Assembly (NCBI GenBank): GCA_012729815.1
Contig: JAAYCJ010000223.1
Coordinates: 1-45,427, forward strand
Source: Phycisphaerae bacterium
GTDB lineage: Bacteria; Planctomycetota; Phycisphaerae; JAAYCJ01
DNA: 45,427 bases
Direction of reading: 5' to 3'
This document shows positions 33,883 through 41,524 of the stretch, one piece after another; position 1 is the stretch's first letter, and the number at the start of each line of letters is the position of its first letter. The translations under genes and the position numbers were made by a program. Below the pieces are notes generated by a model. That model ran no database searches, was not told the origin of the DNA, and worked only from the letters and a program-made list of their open reading frames with translations.

Positions 33883-34980
33883 ATGGCCCTTACAGATGAT
33901 TTTGGCGTCTCGATGAGCGTGGAAGACTTCGAACGCCGGTTCCTGGCGTTTCACAAGCAACTCTTCGCCTCGACCGAGTTCGCCTTCGACGACGTGACCA
34001 CGCACGTATTCAAGCCGCCGCCGGGTTTCTACCAGGTCGATCACTCGTTCATCCACGATGGAACCGACTGGCACCTCTACTACGTAACCGGCGACATCCG
34101 GAAGAGCGACCAGTACGTCCAATGCTTCTCCCAGCGCGACTGGGAAGGCGCAGCCAGACACACCGTCGAACCGGGCAACGGCCACGCCGTCGGACCCGAC
34201 CTGCGCAGCCTGAAGTTCAAAGAGAACGTCTTCTTCGAGGCCCAGGGCCGCTTCGACATGGTCACTCGCGGCGTCTGTTCGCTCTTTCGCTGCGGCGGGC
34301 GCTACGGCATGCTCTACGACGTGCGCGGCGAGGACTACATCGGCATGTCGCTGGCCTGGTCGCACGACCTCTCGCACTGGGAACTCGGGCCGGACAACCC
34401 AGCCCTCAGCCCGCCCGCCTGGGCCTGTCCCGGCAGCACGTGCAAAGACCCGCACGTCATGCTGATCGACGGGGTCTACCTGATCTACTACATCGTGATG
34501 GACCAGGATGGCTACTGCTGCGTGGCTCTGGCCTCGACCACCGACTGGAAGCGCTTCGACGACGAGGGCTGCGTGTTCCGCTCGGCGCCGATGCTTCGCG
34601 GCACGATGGGAATCGAGTCACCCGCGGTGATCCTACGGGACGGCGTCTGGCACCTGTTCTTCACCTACGGACCGGGCCTGTGGCACTCCATCAGCCGCAC
34701 GCCCACCGCGTTCGTCGCCTGCCGCGGCAAAAGCGCGTGGTTCGTCGGAAGGGGGCTCTACTGCATGGGTCCGTTCCACGCCACCGAAATCATTCAGGAC
34801 CAGGACGGGCAGTGGTGGCTGACTACCGACCGCAAGGAAGAGACCCGGCGGCTCAACCGCCAAGCCGGACGCCTCTGCTACCGCGGGACTTTTGGAGACG
34901 AAAAGACCCTCGAGGAGGGCATCTACCTCTCGCGCATCCGCTGGCACGGCGATCAGCCGATCCTGGAGAAACCGCGATGA
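33883..34980 (+). CDS. Third beta-propeller glycosidase-like protein (GH43/GH130-like)
   Basis: 365 residues, shorter than its two upstream relatives and lacking the C-terminal sandwich. Motifs include YQVDHSFIHDGTDWHLYYVTGD, SLAWSHDLSHWELGP, DPHVMLIDGVYLIYYIV, GIESPAVILRDGVWHLFFTYG and PFHATEIIQDQDGQWWLTT. The DPHV.. and ESP.V.. words resemble the acidic positions of GH43/GH130-type propellers. Its stop overlaps the next ATG (ATGA at 34977-34980), so it is coupled to the aldolase remnant. Confidence 0.8.
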   Translation: MALTDDFGVSMSVEDFERRFLAFHKQLFASTEFAFDDVTTHVFKPPPGFYQVDHSFIHDGTDWHLYYVTGDIRKSDQYVQCFSQRDWEGAARHTVEPGNGHAVGPDLRSLKFKENVFFEAQGRFDMVTRGVCSLFRCGGRYGMLYDVRGEDYIGMSLAWSHDLSHWELGPDNPALSPPAWACPGSTCKDPHVMLIDGVYLIYYIVMDQDGYCCVALASTTDWKRFDDEGCVFRSAPMLRGTMGIESPAVILRDGVWHLFFTYGPGLWHSISRTPTAFVACRGKSAWFVGRGLYCMGPFHATEIIQDQDGQWWLTTDRKEETRRLNRQAGRLCYRGTFGDEKTLEEGIYLSRIRWHGDQPILEKPR

Positions 34981-35345
34981 ACGAGCACGTGTTGATGAAG
35001 ATCGCCGAGGCCCCGGCCATGCTCAACATCCTGCCGATGCCCGCCGGCCCGGTCGCCGAGTACATGCGGGTGCTGGCGGAGGAGGGCTACCCGGCGATCG
35101 AAATCCTCGCCCGGCCTACCCGCGACTCTGTTCGCATGGCCGGGGCGATCTACTCGGGCATCACCTTCTGCCCGACCGGCACGATGACCCTCGAGACGCT
35201 GCCCGAGTGGCGCAAGGTCGTGTGCGTCGGTCCAGCCATGGAAAGCACGTTCGTGCCGCAAGAGTGGCTGACCGACGGCCGCTGGGACCTCATACGCGAG
35301 CGCCTCACCTTCATCCGTCGTCTGGCCAAAAGGAAGTCGCCATGA
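34977..35345 (+). pseudogene. Internally deleted KDPG/KHG aldolase, 122 aa
   Basis: The N-terminal part (EYMRVLAEEGYPAIEILARPTRDSVRMAGAI) matches the first helix and strand of 2-dehydro-3-deoxyphosphogluconate aldolase. The next residues (FCPTGTMTLETLPEWRKVVCVG...STFVPQEWL) match the C-terminal phosphate-binding part (FCPTGGI in E. coli Eda). About 90-100 residues in between are missing, including the Schiff-base lysine region (KFFPAE), with the frame intact. An enzyme of about 210 residues is expected, so this copy should be inactive unless it has another role. The ATG overlaps the upstream stop. Confidence 0.7.
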
Positions 35346-35548
35346 GCAAGCGGTTTCGCTTCGAGAGCGATCTTCGACCGTATCAGTTCGAGGTGGCGAA
35401 AAGCCATCTGGTGCACCTGTGATGTATGAAACCCTCAACTCGCGCAGCCGCTTCGTGCGCTACAGCCTGTTCGAGCCGGTGGGAACCGATGGTCATCCTC
35501 AAGCACTTCGGGCCCAACCACCCGAAGACGCCCAAAACCGTCGGCTGA
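35342..35548 (+). pseudogene. Decayed coding remnants after the aldolase
   Basis: An ATGA overlap opens a 26-residue frame (MSKRFRFESDLRPYQFEVAK..., 35342-35422). A TGATG overlap then opens MYETLNSRSRFVRYSLFEPVG in the next frame, and a shift of one base continues as MVILKHFGPNHPKTPKTVG to a TGA at 35546-35548. The pieces read like parts of one or two proteins broken by small deletions. I do not recognise the family. Confidence 0.4.
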
Positions 35549-35582
35549 TCGGGTTGACGACACCCGAAAGAGTGGGACGGAT

Positions 35583-35715
35583 CACGTGGAACACGCGGAC
35601 AGGAGAGATTTGTTCGTGTAGGTCTGTCACCCTCAGCGGACTCCTCCGCTTCTCCCATTCTGGCTACTGACTTCTGACTCCTGGCTTATCTTCTTCCGTG
35701 TGCTCCGCGCCGCTC
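35583..35715. repeat. Degenerate inverted-repeat element C
   Basis: The left end has cacgtggaacacgcggac and the right end ttccgtgtgctccgcg, recognisable but eroded versions of the arms in elements A and B. It encloses the heptamer array at 35656-35690. It lies between the decayed remnants and the GH3 stop, so it may also mark the 3' boundary of both operons. Confidence 0.5.
35656..35690. repeat. Heptamer tandem array, CTG type (5 units)
   Basis: The units are cattctg, gctactg, acttctg, actcctg, gcttatc, four of them ending in ctg. In reverse complement it matches the array at 13406-13428 with one mismatch in 23. Confidence 0.8.
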
Positions 35716-35719
35716 TTCT

Positions 35720-37342
35720 TCAGTCGTGCGCGATGATCTCGACCTTCGACGGATCGATGTGATCCGGTATGGTAACCGGCACTCGCCCCTGCGGCCGCAG
35801 CCGTCCGAAGACCGCATCCACCGCCGCCGCTACGCTCGTCTTGTTGGTCCCGTAGCACGCCAGGTGCGTGCCGATAGACGGCAGTTCCGCCACCACGTAC
35901 GGGTTGCTGGTCACGCAGATCGTGTGCTTCGCCGCCGCCGCCACCTGCCTGAGCAGTGCGACCTGTCGGCTCGTCAGCAATCCCGTCTGTCCCGCCAGGC
36001 TGCGGAAAAACGTGCTGACCAGCACCAGGTCCGCCCCTCGGGCTTTCGCAGCCAGTGCGGCGATCTGCTCGTCCGCCGGCTGCGCGTCGAACAGGGCGTG
36101 CTCGCATCGGCTGTGATACTTGCCCGCGAACTCCAGCAGGCCGAAGATGCTGAACTGCAGGCCCCACTCGAGCGTGTGGCCGGGATGCCGCGGTTCCAGA
36201 ACGAAGACGCGATTGCACGAACGCGGATCGACGGGAATCAGCTTCGCCTCGTCGCGGATGAGCGTGATCGACTTTTCCGCGATCTCGACCGCCAGTTGCC
36301 TCCGCTGCTCGATCGGCGTGGTCGGCTCGGGCATGTCGAGGGCGTTTTCGAACAGGCCGATGCGGGCCTTGGCCCGGAGAATCCGGCCGACCGCGGCGTC
36401 GATGGTCGCCGTCTCGATCCGCCCCTTTTTGATCGCCTTCCGGACCCATTCGACGAACCGGTGGCCCTCCGGCGGTTCGAGGATAAGGTCATTGCCCGCG
36501 TCGACCGCCAGAATGACCGCCTCTTCCGGGCCGAACCGGTTGGTGATCCCGTGCATCTCCATCGCGTCGGTCACCAGCAGGCCGTCGAACCCCATCTTCC
36601 GTCGAAGCAGATCGGTCATGATCTTTCTCGACAGCGTCGCCGGAAAGTCCGGATCGAACGCGGGGTAGATCGCGTGGTTGGTCATCATCGCCGGCACGCT
36701 GCCGCGGATCGCCTCCGCGAACGGATGCAGGTGGACCTCCTCCATCTCCTTCCGCGACGCCTCGATCACCTCCAAGCCCAGGTGCGGATCCTGCCGCTGA
36801 CAGCCTTCGCCGGGAAAGTGTTTGGCCTGCGGCAGCAATCGGCTGCGGCTCATCATCCCTTTGGTGTACGCCAGCGCGATCCGCGCCACCCGCCGCGGGT
36901 CTTCGCCCACCGAACGCGTGTTGGAAATCGGGTTCTCCGGCACGGTATTGACGTCGAAGACCGGCGACGGGGTAGTCTGAACTCCCAGCCACGCCGCTTC
37001 CTCGGCCACGACGCATCCGGCGCGATACGCCAGATCCTCCGCTTCCCCGTCCGCCAGCGCTCCGAAGGCCATCATCGAGGGAAACTCGGTGCAGTTTCCA
37101 TCCGTGATCCGCTGGCCGCAGCCGGTCTCGAAATCGGTGCAGATCAGAAGCGGTACGTCAGCCTGCGACTGAAGCTCGCGCATGATCCGCCGAAACGGCT
37201 CGGCCTGATCGCTGGGAATCCCGATCGGCCAGATTCCTCCCGCTCCGGCCCGCGCCATGGCCATCCCGTTCTCATGCGTCCGGTACGCCGCCAGCAGCAT
37301 CTGGGCGATCTTCTGATCCAGCGACAGCTCGGCAAGGTCCAT
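35720..37342 (-). CDS. Glycoside hydrolase family 3 (beta-N-acetylhexosaminidase/beta-glucosidase-like)
   Basis: 540 residues from ATG 37342, seven bases after GAGGAG; the frame to 37387 is less likely. The N-terminal TIM barrel has LICTDFETGCGQRI, KHFPGEG, MMTNHAIYPAF and the nucleophile motif LLVTDAMEMHGI. A NagZ-like DPH follows KHFPGEG. The C-terminal alpha/beta domain (about 345-540) has AEKSITLIRDE and VVAELPSIGTHLACYGTNKTS. No signal peptide, so probably intracellular. Hydrolysis of beta-linked GlcNAc or glucosides is the likely activity. It is the last gene of cassette 3. Confidence 0.9.
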   Translation of the reverse strand: MDLAELSLDQKIAQMLLAAYRTHENGMAMARAGAGGIWPIGIPSDQAEPFRRIMRELQSQADVPLLICTDFETGCGQRITDGNCTEFPSMMAFGALADGEAEDLAYRAGCVVAEEAAWLGVQTTPSPVFDVNTVPENPISNTRSVGEDPRRVARIALAYTKGMMSRSRLLPQAKHFPGEGCQRQDPHLGLEVIEASRKEMEEVHLHPFAEAIRGSVPAMMTNHAIYPAFDPDFPATLSRKIMTDLLRRKMGFDGLLVTDAMEMHGITNRFGPEEAVILAVDAGNDLILEPPEGHRFVEWVRKAIKKGRIETATIDAAVGRILRAKARIGLFENALDMPEPTTPIEQRRQLAVEIAEKSITLIRDEAKLIPVDPRSCNRVFVLEPRHPGHTLEWGLQFSIFGLLEFAGKYHSRCEHALFDAQPADEQIAALAAKARGADLVLVSTFFRSLAGQTGLLTSRQVALLRQVAAAAKHTICVTSNPYVVAELPSIGTHLACYGTNKTSVAAAVDAVFGRLRPQGRVPVTIPDHIDPSKVEIIAHD

Positions 37343-37396
37343 ACCACGTCTCCTCTTGAACATCACGCGGCGAAGTTGCGGACCCATACCTTAGCG

Positions 37397-40300
37397 TCAG
37401 CGGAGGGTGATTTCCAGCAGCATCACGTCAAGAGGCTTCAATTCCAGGTCGCCTGCGAGCTCCTGCCGGCCGATCAGATCACGCACGGACTCGATCGGCC
37501 GCGGCGTCCGGATCGTGATCCGGCGAGCGGTGTTCGTGCGGTTCAGCACGAAGGCCAGCAAGCCGCCTTCGATCCGGACGGTCCGGCTCTCGATACCGGA
37601 CGCCGGTTCACCGCCTTCATCCAGGAGTCGAACGGGACGCTCGATGCCCGCGCGGGCAAACACAGCGTCCCAATGCTCTTCATTCCTCGGATCGGCAAAG
37701 TCGTCGCCGCAGACCCACACGAACCCTTTTCCGAACGCGGCGGGCTCGGATAGGCCGCTGACGACCGGTCGCCGGCAGAGGGCCAGAAACTCATCCGGCT
37801 CGCGCACTCGGCCGTGCTCGTCGGCCTCCAGCGACGGCGGAACGATCAGCAGGCTGCCGCCCTTGCTCACGAACTCGCGCAGCGACGCGCAGACGGCCTC
37901 AGGCAGGTAGTTGGCCCGAGGAACGATGATGAGCTTCAGGTCGCCGCTAAGCCCCGCCGCCAACTGCCGCTCGGTCACAAACCCGATCGCCGCCCCGAGG
38001 TTATTGACCGCCATGTACACATCGTACATCGCGCCCTCAGCCGCGTTGGACCACGTGATCGACGTCTGCGAGTACAGCACCGCCGCCTGGCGTGGCGACG
38101 ACCAGAACGGCACAATCTGCGGCGTCAGCCGCCGGATGTCCAGGCTCGTCCGGCCGACCGCGTCGATCATCTCCGGCCGCGAGGCGTACTGCGATATCGG
38201 CGTGTGCGGCAGGGCCTCCGACCAGATCCAGATGTCCGTCATCGCTTGGCCGCGGATCACCGACTCCCACAGCGCCAGCCGGTACGCCTCGGGCGGCACG
38301 AAGCTGTAGTTGTAATCGGCGCAGAGATTCTCGCCGTTCATGATCGGTTTGTCCGGCGCCAGCGACTTGAGCAGGTCGCAGAACAGGGCGTTGCGATACG
38401 CCCGCTCCGTCCGCCGGCCGATCAGGTCGGGATAGTACACCCCGAGGAAACAGCCGTCCATGCCGTTGATCTCGGTCAGCCCGGCCATCGCCTCCCGATC
38501 GATGCCCACACCGCAAAGCTGGTGTTCCTGATACGGCACTCCGATCATCATCAGCTTGGTCCAGGTCAGCGCGTCTTCATCGATCGCTTGGACCGTCCGG
38601 CGCATGAAGCCGAACCAGTCCATGAACCGCTGTTGGTTGAACGTCGCGTAGTCGAACCGCGCCGCCGCGTGCTCGCGATAGAATTCGCTGTAGACCGCCG
38701 GGCCATACGCGTGCGGCGGGAAATCGACCGCGTACGCGGGCGGCAGTTCCTCCAGCGACGCCAGCTTCGTTCCCCAGACCCGGTTGACCCCATCCAGGTC
38801 GCCGTAACGTTGGCGGAGCCACTGACGGAATAGCTCCATCCGCGCCCGACACGAACAGGCGTACTTCGACTCGTTGCCCAGGTCGTAACTCAGCAGGGCC
38901 GGCTTGTCCTTGATCCGCGGGATCAGCACCTCCAGGTACCGCCGCAGGATCTCGCGGTTGTTCGCGTTCTCCAGGCACCGCGGAGCGTATGTGCTGTGGC
39001 ACCCGACCGGACAGCGATTCTCGTCGTATACATCGGGGAACTCATCCGAGAAGATGCCGTGGTAGTAGTGGTCCTGGAGATGCAGATCGACCGCCAGATG
39101 GTTGGCCGCCGCCGCGTCGAGCATGCGGCGAACCCACTCGCCGTTTTCCGCAATGACCTCGCCGCGGTGGGTCAAGTGCCGGTTCGGTCCCATCGGCTCA
39201 GTGATGTTGTGGAAGTTAAAGCCTAACCGCGGTGACCAGTCGATCACCTGCAAGTGGTGCTCAAACCGCCCAGCCGCCATCAATCCCAGCAGGATCACCG
39301 GCTGCTCGCCGTTGTAGAAACCACCGTCGCGGATCGTGATGCCTCGATCGAGGTCCAGCGGCGCCACCACCGGCGGCGCCAGCACGGGCCGCTCCGCCAG
39401 TTGCCGCACCTCGGTCAATGCCCGCGCGACGAGTTTGCCTGCCTGATCGAGCATCCGCGACGCCACGTCCGGACGCTTTCGCCCGTACTCCGCCGCCACG
39501 TACTGGGCGTATTCGCACGCGATCGCCACCGCTGCCGACGTTACCCGCGGATACTGCACGTTCACGCCCGCCGCCTCGGCCTCCGCCAATTGTGAATCCA
39601 GGTCGCGGTGTTGCTGGCGAAGCGATTCGATCCCGCGATGGATCGACGCCACGCTTTCCTTGACGAACGACAGCGTCCGCGTGCCGCCGCCCGGTTCCAG
39701 ACGGGCATTCAGCGTGTACGTTCCTCGCGGATGGTCGCCCGTCGGCCAACTCGCCTCCACCGTATTGAGGCCCGGCTGCAACCGAACCGTGTGGGCGTAA
39801 CCGTCGGGCATCCGGCCGTCCGGCGAGTCGATCCACCACGTCAGCGTCGCCGCCTCCACCACGCGATCCGAGTTGGTCGCGAACCGCAGCGCCGCCTGCT
39901 CGCCGTCGCCGTAAACGAGCTTGTCCGTCGCCGCGAACAGCTCCAGCGTCGAATCGCCGACGAACACCAGATCGCCGAACTCATCGGTCCCGCGGTCCTC
40001 GCCGATACCGGGCGTCCAGCCGATCCATCCCTTTCGTCCCTCTCCGTCGTTGTCGTTGACGATGATGCCGAAGCCGCACCGGCCCGGCGCGATCGGCATC
40101 AGCGGATTCAGCTCGTTCCACGGAATCGCCGCTTCAACCACGTACGAGCCCTCGGCGATCCTGGCTGCGACCTTCGCCCGATCCACCAGCCCGTGCGGAC
40201 GCGGCGAAACCGGATCGTTGCGGGCCAGCCGCGGCTGCGGACGGTCGCTGCCCGTCACCACCAGTTCCATGAACATCTGCGGCTCAGCCACAAAACCAAA

Positions 40301-40693
40301 CTGGTACCGGTAGTCGTCGCCGTCCCAACCGCCGCGATTGCCCGCCGTGTCGAAAACGAACTGAAGCGAATCCGCCATCCACATCGTCGAGAGGTTCGAC
40401 GATGGCGTGACCGTCTGGTCGCTGACCTGGGCCGCCAGGTACAGGCACTGGCCGTCCCATTGCAGAAACACCCTCGCGCCGCAGTCGGCCGGTCCGCCCC
40501 AGTTACCCATCACCACCTGGCTCGGATCGTCCAGCACCAGCAGCGGAACGTCCCGCCATTCGGCCAGGTCGCCGTCGATCGTCACCGGCTGCGCCGCCCG
40601 TGGACAGCGATACTGCGGCCGGGCCGTCGCCGGCGAGGCGCAAAACAGGATGGTCGTCAACGTCACGATCGTGGCGGAGAGTGATTGCGGCAT
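37397..40693 (-). CDS. Secreted GH42-like glycosidase with N-terminal CBM9-like domain, 1098 aa
   Basis: A signal peptide (MPQSLSATIVTLTTILFCASPATA) is followed by a CBM9-like module (about 27-245: VTIDGDLAEWRDVPLL, LQWDGQCLYLAAQVSD, MADSLQFVFDTAGN). Next come a helical linker and, from about residue 450, a GH-A barrel: GGFYNGEQPVILLGLM, YDLGNESKYACSCR with the acid/base Glu near 606, and MNGENLCADY with a nucleophile candidate near 788. A flavodoxin-like trimer domain (LKLIIVPRANYLPEAV) and a short beta domain follow, as in GH42 beta-galactosidases. It is secreted and starts 3 bp after the pseudopilin. The substrate is unknown. Confidence 0.85.
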   Translation of the reverse strand: MPQSLSATIVTLTTILFCASPATARPQYRCPRAAQPVTIDGDLAEWRDVPLLVLDDPSQVVMGNWGGPADCGARVFLQWDGQCLYLAAQVSDQTVTPSSNLSTMWMADSLQFVFDTAGNRGGWDGDDYRYQFGFVAEPQMFMELVVTGSDRPQPRLARNDPVSPRPHGLVDRAKVAARIAEGSYVVEAAIPWNELNPLMPIAPGRCGFGIIVNDNDGEGRKGWIGWTPGIGEDRGTDEFGDLVFVGDSTLELFAATDKLVYGDGEQAALRFATNSDRVVEAATLTWWIDSPDGRMPDGYAHTVRLQPGLNTVEASWPTGDHPRGTYTLNARLEPGGGTRTLSFVKESVASIHRGIESLRQQHRDLDSQLAEAEAAGVNVQYPRVTSAAVAIACEYAQYVAAEYGRKRPDVASRMLDQAGKLVARALTEVRQLAERPVLAPPVVAPLDLDRGITIRDGGFYNGEQPVILLGLMAAGRFEHHLQVIDWSPRLGFNFHNITEPMGPNRHLTHRGEVIAENGEWVRRMLDAAAANHLAVDLHLQDHYYHGIFSDEFPDVYDENRCPVGCHSTYAPRCLENANNREILRRYLEVLIPRIKDKPALLSYDLGNESKYACSCRARMELFRQWLRQRYGDLDGVNRVWGTKLASLEELPPAYAVDFPPHAYGPAVYSEFYREHAAARFDYATFNQQRFMDWFGFMRRTVQAIDEDALTWTKLMMIGVPYQEHQLCGVGIDREAMAGLTEINGMDGCFLGVYYPDLIGRRTERAYRNALFCDLLKSLAPDKPIMNGENLCADYNYSFVPPEAYRLALWESVIRGQAMTDIWIWSEALPHTPISQYASRPEMIDAVGRTSLDIRRLTPQIVPFWSSPRQAAVLYSQTSITWSNAAEGAMYDVYMAVNNLGAAIGFVTERQLAAGLSGDLKLIIVPRANYLPEAVCASLREFVSKGGSLLIVPPSLEADEHGRVREPDEFLALCRRPVVSGLSEPAAFGKGFVWVCGDDFADPRNEEHWDAVFARAGIERPVRLLDEGGEPASGIESRTVRIEGGLLAFVLNRTNTARRITIRTPRPIESVRDLIGRQELAGDLELKPLDVMLLEITLR

Positions 40694-40696
40694 GAT

Positions 40697-41473
40697 TTAC
40701 CTGTACGGAGGGTGATAGAAGAGGGTGCAGGCTTCCTGCCATCGACCAACCTCGATCAGGCCCTGGACGTCCATCGTCTCCACGTGGCCATCGGTCATGG
40801 CGACATTCGCCGCGCCGTGATGCCGGCGGCTCGGCTGCTGATAGACCGGATTGTACTGCCAGGTCTCAGCCCAGCAGGCGACCGCCTTCCACGTCACGTC
40901 CGGCGGCCGGCACGCATCGCCGATCAGCCAGTACCGGCTCGGCTGCTCCAGTGTGCTGATCTGGATCGTGCCGGCGTAATTGTTGGTGTTCACGTAGCTC
41001 AACAGGTGCGACTCGTTGACGCCGTAGCCGCCGCCTTCGCCGATCTGCATCGCCGACGGACACCGCCACACCCCGTCCGTGACCAAACCCCATACCTGCA
41101 TGTGATACTGCAGACCCCAGTCGCCGGTCGTCCAACACTCAGGCATCGGCAGGTAGTTCCCGTAAATCAACAGGTTCGTGTACCACTTGAACGCGTAGCT
41201 CGTTCCGGGGTTGGAACTCCACTCCGCGTTGCACATCGGCGGAAAATACTCCGCATTGTCGTTCGCATACGCCATCATCGCCAAGCCGATCTGCCGCAGA
41301 TTCCCGCCGCACGCCGCGCCCTTGGCCGCCTCACGGGCCGCACCCAGCGCCGGCAGCAGCATCGCCACCAGCACCGCGATGATCGCCACCACGACCAGCA
41401 GCTCGATCAACGTAAAGGATTTCGAATGTCGAATTTCGAGCCTCGAATTTGAAGGAGCCGCAAACCCATACAT
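40697..41473 (-). CDS. Pseudopilin with H-X9-DG tail (cassette 3), repeat-derived leader
   Basis: The leader [19 protein letters not shown] precedes FTLIELL and [38 protein letters not shown]. The C-terminal [18 protein letters not shown] carries H-X9-DG. Residue -1 before Phe is Ser, not the usual Gly. Leader residues 8-19 are encoded by a 7-bp-period tandem array (41419-41453), which is absent from the two other pseudopilins. Unlike cassettes 1 and 2 there is no ATGA overlap; 39 bp separate it from the regulator stop. The secreted GH42-like gene follows after 3 bp. Confidence 0.88.
   Translation of the reverse strand: MYGFAAPSNSRLEIRHSKSFTLIELLVVVAIIAVLVAMLLPALGAAREAAKGAACGGNLRQIGLAMMAYANDNAEYFPPMCNAEWSSNPGTSYAFKWYTNLLIYGNYLPMPECWTTGDWGLQYHMQVWGLVTDGVWRCPSAMQIGEGGGYGVNESHLLSYVNTNNYAGTIQISTLEQPSRYWLIGDACRPPDVTWKAVACWAETWQYNPVYQQPSRRHHGAANVAMTDGHVETMDVQGLIEVGRWQEACTLFYHPPYR
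41419..41453. repeat. Heptamer tandem array inside the pseudopilin leader (5 units)
   Basis: Plus-strand units are atttcga, atgtcga, atttcga, gcctcga, atttgaa. Read on the minus strand it encodes the [11 protein letters not shown] part of the leader. Because seven is not a multiple of three, each unit is read in a different frame. Confidence 0.85.
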
Positions 41474-41489
41474 GTTCGTGCTTTCCTCA

Positions 41490-41524
41490 AATCAGCAATC
41501 GGCAATCAACAATCAACAATTCCC
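41490..41524. repeat. Heptamer tandem array at the regulator stop codon (5 units)
   Basis: Units are aatcagc, aatcggc, aatcaac, aatcaac, aattccc. The TGA of the cassette 3 regulator (41513-41515 on the minus strand) lies inside the array. Confidence 0.85.

Noticed and set aside
41490-41524. Possible CRISPR-like array because of regular short repeats
   Set aside because: Units are 7 bp with no spacers and no cas genes are present in the window.
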